Shown here one piece after another: positions 42,495-50,861 of a DNA stretch of 64,000 nt. Numbering within the stretch: position 1 is the stretch's first letter; every line of letters starts with the position of its first letter. Location: NCBI GenBank assembly GCA_938014215.1, contig CALLRW010000040.1, positions 74,204 through 138,203 on the forward strand. Reading direction: 5' to 3'. Origin of the DNA: an uncultured Alistipes sp. (GTDB lineage Bacteria > Bacteroidota > Bacteroidia > Bacteroidales > Rikenellaceae). Position numbers and translations under genes: made by a program. The notes below the pieces were generated by a model. It ran no database searches. It worked only from the letters and a program-made list of their open reading frames with translations, and was not told the DNA's origin.

Positions 42495-42726
42495 TGTCTT
42501 TTGATTTATTGTTTTTTTTATTTCCCTTTTCTTGAAGCCTTTTGACTTCGCCCAAAGGGGTTGTTTTCATGTGCGTCACAAACGGGGGGATGCAAGAACG
42601 ATGAGCAAGGAACCTGCAATGAAATTTTATGAAATACCGTCATCTCCGATTACGGAAAGTTGTCGTCAAATTTTATTTCAGGTAGCGATAGCGGTACTTG
42701 GGCAATGTTCGTCCACCGTACCTTTG
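42495..42726 (-). ncRNA. Structured leader E (family of six)
   Basis: Upstream of the ATG at 42494. On the minus strand GAAGTC-AAAA-GGCTTC pair (six pairs, one U-G that would be a C-A mismatch on the plus strand), followed by AAGAAAAGGGAAATAAA. The far end carries TACCTTTGCACACGAAAAC (42719-42737). TACCTTTG together with ACTTG at 42696-42700 (18-base spacer) would be a good plus-strand promoter, identical in layout to that of leader F. Confidence 0.6.
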
Positions 42727-42871
42727 CACACGAAAACAGACCTGCGGCGTATGTCGGGGCTGTGAAGGGATTATACCCTTAAAACAGGAATATACCGGCT
42801 GTGAAACCGGTGGCGGAAGCTCTGCAGAGCATATTTATAAAAGTAACCGGGGAGCCTGTGCAAAAAAGAGA

Positions 42872-42902
42872 GCAACCACCCACTTTTGAGGCGGGTGGTT
42901 GC
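42872..42902 (-). terminator. Terminator of the minus-strand gene at 42921
   Basis: GCAACCACCC and GGGTGGTTGC pair perfectly (10 pairs). On the minus strand the hairpin is followed by TCTCTTTTTT. It begins 18 bases after the stop at 42921, which supports 42921 as the natural gene end. The stretch 42727-42871 holds only two small palindromes (GGGATTATACCCTT and ACCGGCTGTGAAACCGGT) and no gene. Confidence 0.85.
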
Positions 42903-42920
42903 CAATGTTTCGGACAAACA

Positions 42921-43402
42921 TCAGAAGTGGTAATCAACAACTCCTCCGATGTAGAGTATCGTTCCCGGTTCAAGCCTACAAACAAACTCCATAAACGTAA
43001 AGGACTGTTCGGCAAAAGACTGCAGCCATCGCCATCCAAATAGAAATGATAGGCGACATCCAACGGATTTTCCACTGCCTGTTTGAGATAATAGGTCGAA
43101 CCCCATTCCAACATATTATCTGCCGTAAGAGCATTCGCTCTTTTTTTGATATTGGCGACATACTCCTCTTTCCATTGCTCTATTCCACCATTATAGCGCA
43201 TGGTGTCATCGGATATAAGCTCGAACATTCCTTTGGGCAAGGCATGATTGACCAAATTGGCAATATCCTCTTTACGGTCTTCCTCGTCTATTTCTGAACA
43301 ATAGTCATAGAAGCTCCCGTCTCCTTGCTGGAGTGTGTCCTCATTCAGATAGTTTTCTTTGTCTATCGGCTCCGTTGAAATTTGAAAAATCCTGCTGTGC
43401 AT
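42921..43402 (-). CDS. ICE-associated protein with an apparent frameshift near its end
   Basis: The gene starts MHSRIFQISTEPIDKENYL and is acidic and soluble, with a WKEEYVANIKKRANALTADN middle. Near 43000 the frame in which it starts continues as SPLRLWSLFVG and would run through the terminator to 42779. The neighbouring frame instead gives FTFMEFVCRLEPG and GTILYIGGVVDYHF and stops at 42921, just before the terminator hairpin. So a single-base indel near AGTCCTTTACG (minus strand) has broken the end. Family unknown. It is the only gene after leader F. Confidence 0.65.
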
Positions 43403-43715
43403 AATTGTAAATTTTAGATTGTCAAATATTTTCTTTTTTCCTTTTCTTGAAACTCTTTTGGCTTCTCGTCGGGGAATGATTTTTATGCAGGACTGACAGC
43501 GGGAAAAGGACGGATAAGGCAAGTAAACAGTGTACGGGATGAAACGGAATACCCAACCGCCCAATGTAAGAGCACAGTCAGGCTCGTCCGACTATGCCCT
43601 GCAACGAGGTGGGGAGTGAAAGTCAATCTTCGATTTGTGGAAGGCTGCCGTGAAGAATATCCGGGAACCGTTAGTGAAAGCGATACTTGACGACCAGACG
43701 CACGCTGTACCTTTG
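43403..43715 (-). ncRNA. Structured leader F (family of six, longest)
   Basis: Upstream of the ATG at 43402. On the minus strand GAAGC / GTTTC pair (five pairs, one G-U that is A-C on the plus strand), followed by AAGAAAAGGAAAAAAG. The end block TACCTTTGCATATAAAATC (43708-43726) is about 310 bases from the start codon instead of about 210. ACTTG at 43685-43689 with an 18-base spacer to TACCTTTG repeats the promoter-like layout of leader E on the plus strand. No gene is seen in this leader or in the remainder up to 43917. Confidence 0.55.
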
Positions 43716-43917
43716 CATATAAAATCTCTCCGAAGAGAATTGCCGACGTGAGATGAAAAGAGACCATAATTGAGAAACGCTATTATTCATAAGGGGAAAA
43801 GACTATTCGTGGTTGTTATAAATGCTTGATTAACATGAAAATACAATTCGCGCCATAAAATAATCCTTTCTTGAAATAAAAATCACAGAAAAAGAAACAA
43901 GATTAAAAAATAACCAT

Positions 43918-43925
43918 TAACTTTG
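43918..43925 (+). promoter_or_regulatory. -7 box of the B12 uptake operon
   Basis: TAACTTTG matches TAnnTTTG and lies about 15 bases before the riboswitch. No clear TTTG is present at the -33 spacing, so promoter strength may depend on an activator. Confidence 0.65.
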
Positions 43926-43939
43926 CACCAGTCAAGTTT

Positions 43940-44110
43940 CCAATCGAAGCGTCGAACGGAATTAAAAGGGAATCCCGGTGAAAATCCGGAGCTGTACTCG
44001 CAGCTGTAAGTCCTATTAAAGTTTATCGCACTCTTTGCCACTGGTGAAAGCTGGGAAGGCGCGATAAGCGGGATGAGCCAGAAGACCTGCTTGATGAGAT
44101 AGATTTAGTG
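43940..44110 (+). promoter_or_regulatory. Cobalamin riboswitch
   Basis: The conserved core of cobalamin riboswitches is visible in order: AAAAGGGAATCCCGGTG, AAAATCCGGAGCTGTACTCG, CAGCTGTAAGTC, then GCCACTGGTGAAAGCTGGGA (the B12-box region), AAGGCGCGATAAGCGGGATG and GAGCCAGAAGACCTGC. It precedes the B12 uptake genes, about 155 bases before the first ATG. Binding of a corrinoid should reduce expression of the genes behind it. The stretch 44111-44265 is an AT-rich leader with no gene. Confidence 0.95.
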
Positions 44111-44265
44111 ACCACGGGATAATTGGCATTAGATTAAAATGAACAGAGGCTCGTCCACAGGCACCTATATTCTTTTTGATAACCGATTTCTCATTCGTTG
44201 CAAATCTGTCGCAATAAAAACGAATGTGTGTTTAAACTTTTTGTTTAACTTTTAATAATTAAGTT

Positions 44266-45234
44266 ATGAAAAAGAATTTTAGATTCTTGGCAATGGCTGT
44301 TGTAGCAATGGCCGCCGCAGTGTTCACGGGATGTTCATCCGACGATGACTTCCTTGCTCCGTATGAGGAGAGTGCGATTCAAACCCGCGCGATAAGTTCT
44401 ACCAATGCGCTTATCGATTTTGATAACGTACCTTCCAGCGTAATGGCTTCTGACCAGTATGGAAACAATCTCTATTCTGCCACGGCCAACGGCAAGCAGG
44501 TAACGACCGGCTACATCACTCAAATCGGGCAAACCGGTACGTACATTCAGTTCCCGATTAACTATTTGGAACAAGAATGGGTAAGCGGACAGCCTTGGGA
44601 ATATGAATTTTGGAATGGTGGTTTTGCCATCTCTAATTTCCATAATCTGACACAGGGGGATTATCAAAACCAATGTAGCGTGTACTGGCCCAACGGCGGT
44701 CATAGCGGTAAAAATTTTGCTGTAGCTTTCGGTTATAGCGATTCATACAATGATTCACAAGCAACCTATGACAAATGTGCGAAGATTTACCTGACCGATG
44801 CAACCGGCTACAGAGTCGTTACCACAAACACTCCTGTCAAGGGTACACCGAAATATGGTAAATTCAACAGCGTATGGGTTTGTAATACGACTTATACCTA
44901 CTTAGTCATGAAGGATGGCAACTCGTTTACACAAGGCTCTTTGTCGGCACAAAAAGGATGGTTTAAGGTGGTATTTGTTGCGTTGGATGCGACGGGTAAA
45001 CCTACAGGTAAGGAAGTAGAATACTATTTGGCAAACTTCGATTCCAGTAAAGATGCAGAATCAGGTTTGACCAATAAAATCCGTACCGGATGGAATCAAG
45101 TGGATTTAAGCGGTTTAGGTGACAGCGTATGTACTGTAGCTATCAATTTCGAAGGAAGCGATTCAAGCGCATACGGATTGAACACTCCTGCTTACGTTGC
45201 TATAGACGATATTGATGTAACCGTAAACGAATAA
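44266..45234 (+). CDS. Surface lipoprotein with DUF4465-type domain, B12-regulated
   Basis: A 322-residue lipoprotein (signal part ending VFTGC, Cys at about residue 23, followed by SSDDD, an acidic lipoprotein export signal in Bacteroidetes). The mature part fits DUF4465: LIDFDNVPSSVMASDQYGNN, then WEYEFWNGGFAISNFHN, GGHSGKNFAVAFGYSD and a final AYVAIDDIDVTVNE. It is the first gene after the cobalamin riboswitch and is followed by a strong terminator, so it may be made in higher amount than the downstream genes. A role in binding corrinoids at the cell surface is likely from context; related surface proteins are known in gut Bacteroidetes. This part is more AT-rich than the tra genes. Confidence 0.85.
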   Translation: MKKNFRFLAMAVVAMAAAVFTGCSSDDDFLAPYEESAIQTRAISSTNALIDFDNVPSSVMASDQYGNNLYSATANGKQVTTGYITQIGQTGTYIQFPINYLEQEWVSGQPWEYEFWNGGFAISNFHNLTQGDYQNQCSVYWPNGGHSGKNFAVAFGYSDSYNDSQATYDKCAKIYLTDATGYRVVTTNTPVKGTPKYGKFNSVWVCNTTYTYLVMKDGNSFTQGSLSAQKGWFKVVFVALDATGKPTGKEVEYYLANFDSSKDAESGLTNKIRTGWNQVDLSGLGDSVCTVAINFEGSDSSAYGLNTPAYVAIDDIDVTVNE

Positions 45235-45243
45235 CATGAATTT

Positions 45244-45290
45244 GGGGCAAATGCTTTTTAACGGCAAGTGCAAAGTATTTGCCCCTTTTT
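45244..45290 (+). terminator. Terminator or attenuator inside the B12 operon
   Basis: GGGGCAAATGCTTT pairs with AAAGTATTTGCCCC (13 of 14 positions), followed by TTTTT. It starts 9 bases after the first B12 gene. It probably stops most transcripts there and lets some through to the downstream genes. Confidence 0.88.
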
Positions 45291-45361
45291 ATTATATCCC
45301 AATGGAGATTGGAATCAAATACTTTCTTCAAGGGAATTTCAGCATTAAAATTATAAATATA

Positions 45362-47137
45362 ATGAAGAAGTATTTGCTTTTATTCTCCTTGACGATATTT
45401 CTATTTGCATGCAACAAAGACGAAGAAATATCGCAGGACGTGATATTGCCTCCTGTCATTGAGTTGGATAGCGAGGACGGAATCTACGTTGTAAAGATAG
45501 GAAAAGAGGTCGTTATTGAGCCGACCTATCAGAATGTCGATTACGCCGTTTATTCATGGAAATGCAACGGTCGTATCATTTCCGACGAGCCTCAATTGAA
45601 ATACATTTTCAACGAATGCGGTTCGTATTACGTTACCCTGCGTGTGGATACGAGGGATGCCAGCACAGAGGAAGAAATTCGTGTGGATGTCAATGAATTG
45701 GCTCCGCCCGTTATTTCATTGGTAACCCCCTCTATAGGGCTTAAAGTTGTCGCAGGACGTGAGTATATCCTTACACCCGACATTCAAAATGCAGAAGGAG
45801 CTACTTATTTGTGGACTCTTAACGGAAACGAAGTCGGAACGGAAAATACTTATACATTCAAGCAAGATGAGTTGGGAACTTATGAACTGACCTTAACCGT
45901 AACAAATGAAGACGGACAATCAAAGAAGACAGTTTCTATTGAGGTTGTCGATAAACTTCCGATTGAAATCGTAGTTCCGTCATCTTTATATTTTACCGAG
46001 AATAATACCAAATACGTAGAATTAGGACGTACTTTGTTTGTCCGCCCCTTTGTATCAATAAGTGCCGAGCCTTCTTATCAATGGAGTTTGGACGGGCAAC
46101 CGATTGAGGGAGCCAATTCTTTGGTTTACGGTTTCAAACCCGCTAAAACCGGAGAACACACGCTTACCTTTACTGTGAAATACGACAATCAAGATACAAA
46201 AGCAGTGCTCACCCGTAATATTTCGGTCTCCGGTGTCGATGAAGTCAGTGTCAATATTCCGGTGAAATGTTGTGAAGCGGCCGGAAAAAGACCTTTTGCT
46301 GCCGGAAATTCCATTTACAGCAATAAAGTATATGAATTTGTTCCGGCTCCGGGACAATTTGTAAACGAAACGAATACAGCAGGTTTCAATGGGGAAAGCA
46401 CGCACGAAGCAGCCTGTGCTTACGCACAAAAACGTCTTGATAATGAACAATATGTTTCTCTCGGAGGTTGGGGAGGATATATTGTAGTAGGATTCGACCA
46501 CAGTATCGAAAACAAAGGCGGTTATGATTTTTCCATCAAAGGAAATGCCTTTGATTCGTCAAATGAACCGGGCATTGTATGGGTAATGCAAGATGTCAAT
46601 GGAGACGGCTTGCCCAACGATGAATGGTATGAACTGAAGGGTTCTGAATATGGAAAACCCGAAACCATTCAGGACTATGCCGTAACTTATTTCCGTCCCG
46701 GTCCCAACATGGACACCCAATGGCAAGACAACAAGGGAAATAAAGGGGCGATTGACCGTCTCGGCAACTATCACCCGCAAGAGTTTTATTATCCTTTGTG
46801 GATTGAAGAGGATTCCTATACGTTATACGGCACATGCCTGAAAGCACGTACCGAACAAAGCCCGTCGACAGGCATGTGGTCCAATAATCCGTTCGGGTGG
46901 GGATATGCCGATAATATTGGTGATGATATGCCCAATAAAGACAATCCTAACGCGGGAGCACTTGGAAACTATTTTAAGATTTCCGATGCGCTCAATATCG
47001 ACGGCACGTCTGCAAACCTTTCCCATATCGACTTTATCAAGGTGCAGACCGGAGTCAATGTAAAAGCCGGATGGTTAGGGGAAAATTCCACGGAAGTTTT
47101 CAAGTTCTGTGATGAAAACAACAATAACGACAAATAA
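45362..47137 (+). CDS. Surface lipoprotein with PKD-like repeats
   Basis: About 591 residues from the ATG at 45362; the frame is open to 45236 but the upstream part overlaps the terminator. Lipobox IFLFAC (Cys about residue 16) followed by NKDEE. Three PKD- or Ig-like repeats follow, marked by repeating AVYSWKCNGR, ATYLWTLNGNEVGTENTYTF and PSYQWSLDGQPIEGANSLVY. The C-terminal domain (about 350-591) has YAQKRLDNEQYVSLGGWGGY and PGIVWVMQDVNGDGLPNDEW. The layout is typical of outer-membrane-anchored binding proteins. Its place in the B12 locus suggests a part in corrinoid or substrate capture, but this cannot be shown from sequence. Confidence 0.85.
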   Translation: MKKYLLLFSLTIFLFACNKDEEISQDVILPPVIELDSEDGIYVVKIGKEVVIEPTYQNVDYAVYSWKCNGRIISDEPQLKYIFNECGSYYVTLRVDTRDASTEEEIRVDVNELAPPVISLVTPSIGLKVVAGREYILTPDIQNAEGATYLWTLNGNEVGTENTYTFKQDELGTYELTLTVTNEDGQSKKTVSIEVVDKLPIEIVVPSSLYFTENNTKYVELGRTLFVRPFVSISAEPSYQWSLDGQPIEGANSLVYGFKPAKTGEHTLTFTVKYDNQDTKAVLTRNISVSGVDEVSVNIPVKCCEAAGKRPFAAGNSIYSNKVYEFVPAPGQFVNETNTAGFNGESTHEAACAYAQKRLDNEQYVSLGGWGGYIVVGFDHSIENKGGYDFSIKGNAFDSSNEPGIVWVMQDVNGDGLPNDEWYELKGSEYGKPETIQDYAVTYFRPGPNMDTQWQDNKGNKGAIDRLGNYHPQEFYYPLWIEEDSYTLYGTCLKARTEQSPSTGMWSNNPFGWGYADNIGDDMPNKDNPNAGALGNYFKISDALNIDGTSANLSHIDFIKVQTGVNVKAGWLGENSTEVFKFCDENNNNDK

Positions 47138-47145
47138 AATTCATT

Positions 47146-49200
47146 ATGAACAAAATATATCATTTCATCCTATTCTGTTTCGCTACGCTCTGCCTTGCTG
47201 CATGTAGTGATGACGACCCTGAAGTAAGCGGAATAGACGGCAAGGATCACTTCATCTCCGAGTTTGCTCTAACTGTAGATGGCATTACCTATCAAGCCAT
47301 GATAGTCGGGGACAAGATTACAGTTGAGATACCTTATAATACCAGTCTGAAAGGGGCTACCGTAGAGTATGCCCTTTGCGAGGGAGCCTCTATTAACCCG
47401 AATCCATCGACCATAGAGGATTGGGAGAATGAATGGAAATTCGTAGTTACCTCCAAAATGCAGGATAGCAAAGTATATTCCTATACTTATCAATATACAG
47501 ACATCGAACAGAGCGGCAGCGTAGTACTTGCCACGCAAGCCGAGGTTGATAATTTTGCAAAGACAGGAATAAACAAAATCGAAGGCAGCCTGACCATCGG
47601 AACGGCAGACGGAGAAGAAATCACCAATCTGGACGGACTTGCCAACCTGAAACAAATCAGTAACTCCCTTGTCATCAATCCGTCTTACAAAGGAACGGAT
47701 TTGACCGGGTTGGATAATCTGGAACAACTCGGAAGTTTCAAATTAGGTTCGACAACTTCTGCCAGTAAAAACATAATGCTCAAAACGGTTAATCTGCCCT
47801 CTTTGCTTGGAGTGACCGGTGATTTTGTCGTTAACAGTTCTGTCATTGAAAAAATATCTATACCCAAAGTCGAGTTCATTGGTGAGGATATGTATATAAC
47901 TTCCGATGCTTTACTTGATTTGGATGCAAATGCCGTTGAATCTGTCGGAGCTTCCTTAATTGTCAAAGGTTCGGTAGCACAAAAAGAATCAGCGACAACC
48001 GAAGCCATTGTTTTCTCAGCGCTCAAACAGGTCGGGAATGAACTTACAATCCAATATTTTCCCAAACTGCAAGGAATTTATCTACCGGCATTGGAAAGTG
48101 TGGCCGGTACTGCCTCATTCTCCGATATGTCCTCCATCGGAAGTCTTGCAATGACCGAATTACATTCGGTTGGAGGACTAACTATAAAAAATTGCAAAGA
48201 AATTTCCATTGTTGAACTTCCCGGTCTTATTTCCTGCGGAGAGACCAGTGTGGATGCGAATAAAGTCAATAAACTCAATATAGCTTCTTTGAAAGATGTA
48301 CTCGGTGATATGACTTTAACTAATCTGCTCATAGAAGAACTGGATTTGTCCCAGATAAATTTTAACGGAAATACACTTACCCTACAATGTAAGCAACTAA
48401 ATAAAATCGTAGGATCGGAAACATTTAACGGTAGCCTTTTTCTACTTCCTAAAGATTGTCGATTGACAGAATTTACGTTGGAAGGAATCTCAAATATACA
48501 GGGTGACTTCCAATGCATAGATTATTTTTATGTAAAAGAATTTGTTATGCCATTTATTCGTGTGGCAGGAGATATGACTATTGCATTGAATTCGGGAAGT
48601 GTTAATACGGCGGCGGAAATCGAATTTCCTAAATTGCAGGAAATTGGAGGGACCTTAACATTAGGGACAAATAGGAATGCAAATAATATTACCTTCCCGT
48701 TATTGAAAAAAATTCTCGGTTCATGTTCAGTTACGACTTACAAACTTAAGAATGATATTGAGTTTACCAATCTGGAAAGCATTGGAACGGATGGAGCTGA
48801 TGCACAAATTAAGTTTGAGATTGAGGCTACTAATATTCTATGTCCCAAATTAAAAACGATAAATGGGAAGTTTGATATTGCAACATCTTCTTTTATGTTT
48901 GATATGGAAGTAGATAAAGTATCTTATCCTAACGTAGAATCAATATCCGAAAATCTTTCAATAACATGCCCGTATTCTGATTTTGGTTCTAATGGTATTT
49001 TGTCCATTGATTTTTCAGGTCTCAAATCAGCAAAAGGGATTAGTATAAGCGGGCAAGGAGATGTTACTGATTTCAGTTCTTTCAAATACCTGTTTGAAAA
49101 CAATGTTCTAACAGGAGAATCTCAATGGTCTGTCAAAGAATGTGGTTACAACCCCACTTTCCAAGAGATGAAAGACGGGAAGTACAAGCTTGCCGAATAG
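47146..49200 (+). CDS. Surface lipoprotein with leucine-rich-like repeats
   Basis: A 684-residue lipoprotein (lipobox ATLCLAAC, Cys about residue 19, followed by SDDD). A DUF5018-like N-terminal domain (about 30-120) is suggested by YNTSLKGATVEYALCEGASI. The rest is a long series of irregular leucine-rich or L-domain-like repeats of about 22-25 residues (LDGLANLKQISNSLVINP, LTGLDNLEQLGSFKLG, LPSLLGVTGDFVVNSS and so on). Such solenoids present a binding surface. AT-rich codon use sets it apart from the following btuG gene. It is 8 bases after the PKD protein and in the B12-controlled operon, but its own ligand is unknown. Confidence 0.82.
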   Translation: MNKIYHFILFCFATLCLAACSDDDPEVSGIDGKDHFISEFALTVDGITYQAMIVGDKITVEIPYNTSLKGATVEYALCEGASINPNPSTIEDWENEWKFVVTSKMQDSKVYSYTYQYTDIEQSGSVVLATQAEVDNFAKTGINKIEGSLTIGTADGEEITNLDGLANLKQISNSLVINPSYKGTDLTGLDNLEQLGSFKLGSTTSASKNIMLKTVNLPSLLGVTGDFVVNSSVIEKISIPKVEFIGEDMYITSDALLDLDANAVESVGASLIVKGSVAQKESATTEAIVFSALKQVGNELTIQYFPKLQGIYLPALESVAGTASFSDMSSIGSLAMTELHSVGGLTIKNCKEISIVELPGLISCGETSVDANKVNKLNIASLKDVLGDMTLTNLLIEELDLSQINFNGNTLTLQCKQLNKIVGSETFNGSLFLLPKDCRLTEFTLEGISNIQGDFQCIDYFYVKEFVMPFIRVAGDMTIALNSGSVNTAAEIEFPKLQEIGGTLTLGTNRNANNITFPLLKKILGSCSVTTYKLKNDIEFTNLESIGTDGADAQIKFEIEATNILCPKLKTINGKFDIATSSFMFDMEVDKVSYPNVESISENLSITCPYSDFGSNGILSIDFSGLKSAKGISISGQGDVTDFSSFKYLFENNVLTGESQWSVKECGYNPTFQEMKDGKYKLAE

Positions 49201-49226
49201 ATAACGAAACAATAAATTTTCTGCCA

Positions 49227-49266
49227 ATCCTCGGTATGCTTACCGTAAGGTAAGCTGCCGGGGATT
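49227..49266 (+). other. Stem-loop between the repeat lipoprotein and btuG
   Basis: AATCC-CGG-GCTTACC pairs with GGTAAGC-CCG-GGATT around GTAA. No T run follows, so it is more likely an RNA stability or processing element at the border between the AT-rich and GC-rich parts of the operon than a full terminator. Confidence 0.6.
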
Positions 49267-49284
49267 AACTATAAAAATAACGGT

Positions 49285-50364
49285 ATGACCTATCACCAAT
49301 TGAAATATCTGCTATGGAGCGTAGTTGTCGGAGTGACACTATCCTTGACATCCTGCATGAAGTGGGACTACGGCGATGCCGTGGAAGATTTCAACGCCAC
49401 GGGAGCCGGACTGTTCATCACCAACGAGGGCAACTTCCAGTACGGCAATGCTACCTTGTCCTATTACGACCCGGCAACCAAACAGGTGCAGAACGAAATC
49501 TTCTTCCGTGCCAACGGCATGAAACTCGGCGACGTGGCACAGTCGATGACCATCTACGACAACAAGGGCTGGGTCGTGGTGAACAACTCCCACGTGATTT
49601 TCGCCATCGACCTGAACACCTTCAAGGAGGTAGGACGCATCGAGAACCTGACCTCACCGCGCTACATTCATTTCCTAAGCGACGAAAAAGCATACGTCAC
49701 CCAATTGTGGGACAACCGCATCTTCATCATCAACCCGAAGAAATACGAAATTACCGGCTATATTCAAGTGCCGGACATGACGATGGAAAGCGGCTCGACG
49801 GAGCAAATGGTGCAGTACGGCAAATACGTCTATTGCAACTGCTGGAGTTACCAGAACCGCATCATCAAAATCGACACCGAAACCGATCAAGTAGTCGATG
49901 AACTGAAGGTCGGCATACAACCGACATCGCTGGTCATGGACAAGTACAACAAAATGTGGACGGTGACCGACGGCGGTTATGAGGGCAGCCCCTACGGTTA
50001 CGAAGCCCCGTCGCTCTACCGCATCGATGCCGAGACCTTCACCGTGGAGAAGCAGTTCAAGTTCAAGTTGGGCGACTGGCCCTCGGAGGTGCAGCTCAAT
50101 GGCGACAGGGACAAACTCTACTGGATCAACAAGGCCATTTGGAGCATGGACGTGACAGCCAGCCATGTGCCGGTACGTCCGTTCCTCGAATACAGCGGCA
50201 CGATTTATTACGGACTGACGGTAAACCCCGCCAACGGAGAAGTGTACATCGCCGATGCCATCGATTACCAGCAGCAGGGCATGATATACCGCTACTCGCC
50301 CGAAGGGAAATTGATAGATGAATTTTATGTCGGGATTATCCCCGGTGCATTTTGTTGGAAATGA
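49285..50364 (+). CDS. btuG: BtuG-type surface B12-binding beta-propeller lipoprotein
   Basis: A 359-residue lipoprotein (lipobox SLTSC, Cys about residue 24). The mature part has repeated propeller-blade patterns: AGLFITNEGNFQYGNATLSY, KGWVVVNNSHVIFAIDLNTF, YVTQLWDNRIFIINPKKYEI, YCNCWSYQNRIIKIDTETDQ, MWTVTDGGYEG, and the final GLTVNPANGEVYIADAIDYQ. This is the layout of BtuG of Bacteroides, which binds cobalamin at the cell surface with very high affinity and passes it to BtuB. BtuB is encoded just downstream, with one small gene between. The stop codon overlaps the next start (ATGA). Confidence 0.92.
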   Translation: MTYHQLKYLLWSVVVGVTLSLTSCMKWDYGDAVEDFNATGAGLFITNEGNFQYGNATLSYYDPATKQVQNEIFFRANGMKLGDVAQSMTIYDNKGWVVVNNSHVIFAIDLNTFKEVGRIENLTSPRYIHFLSDEKAYVTQLWDNRIFIINPKKYEITGYIQVPDMTMESGSTEQMVQYGKYVYCNCWSYQNRIIKIDTETDQVVDELKVGIQPTSLVMDKYNKMWTVTDGGYEGSPYGYEAPSLYRIDAETFTVEKQFKFKLGDWPSEVQLNGDRDKLYWINKAIWSMDVTASHVPVRPFLEYSGTIYYGLTVNPANGEVYIADAIDYQQQGMIYRYSPEGKLIDEFYVGIIPGAFCWK

Positions 50365-50861
50365 AGAATAAATTGCGGCATATATACCATATTATTTTCA
50401 TCACGAAAAGACAGGAGATGACGATTCCAATGACAACCAAAGGAATGATTCTCGATCAGATGGTACAAATTTTCACAAGGAAAGGCTGTCATGTCTATGC
50501 CTGCAATGCTTTTCTCAATCATGTTCATATACTTGTAGAGATACCATCTCCCACGGACTTCGCAAAGATTATCAATAAAGTAAAAAGTTCTACAGGCGTT
50601 GTCTATCGAAAATATCCGGAATATGCGGATTTTTCAGGATGGGCAGCCGGATTTGATTCGTTTAGCGTGTCATTCAATGATCTGAATCGGGTAAAACACC
50701 ACATTGAGAAACAAGAGACGGTTCATCAGGAACTTTCATTCGAGGACGAATACGACCAACTGCTTGAAGAAAACGGATTCAATGCCTATCAAGATTTTAT
50801 GCGGGCATCATTCTCTGCATATGCTGCGGTAAATAACCATATTAAAAACAAAAGGAAATGA
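50361..50861 (+). CDS. Y1 (IS200/REP-type) transposase-like protein, probably inactive
   Basis: About 166 residues from the ATG at 50361, which overlaps the btuG stop (ATGA). The fold marks of Y1 transposases are present: IYHIIFITKRQE at the start and the metal-binding HUH box in ACNAFLNHVHILVEIPSP. In the family a catalytic Tyr stands in a V-x-x-Y-I-x-x-Q helix; here the helix reads VKHHIEKQE, so the Tyr is His. The rest (SFEDEYDQLLEENGF) is normal. The gene is fused by ATGA overlaps to btuG before and btuB after, with no visible repeats of an insertion sequence around it. This suggests a domesticated gene of the B12 operon rather than a mobile element. Confidence 0.85.
   Translation: MKNKLRHIYHIIFITKRQEMTIPMTTKGMILDQMVQIFTRKGCHVYACNAFLNHVHILVEIPSPTDFAKIINKVKSSTGVVYRKYPEYADFSGWAAGFDSFSVSFNDLNRVKHHIEKQETVHQELSFEDEYDQLLEENGFNAYQDFMRASFSAYAAVNNHIKNKRK

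Noticed and set aside
49201..49284. Second cobalamin riboswitch before btuG
   Set aside because: The gap is short and has only a simple stem-loop, without the conserved riboswitch core.
50361..50861. Annotation as a normal mobile insertion sequence
   Set aside because: No terminal repeats or hairpin ends of an IS200-type element around it, four-base overlaps with both neighbours, and the expected catalytic Tyr is His.
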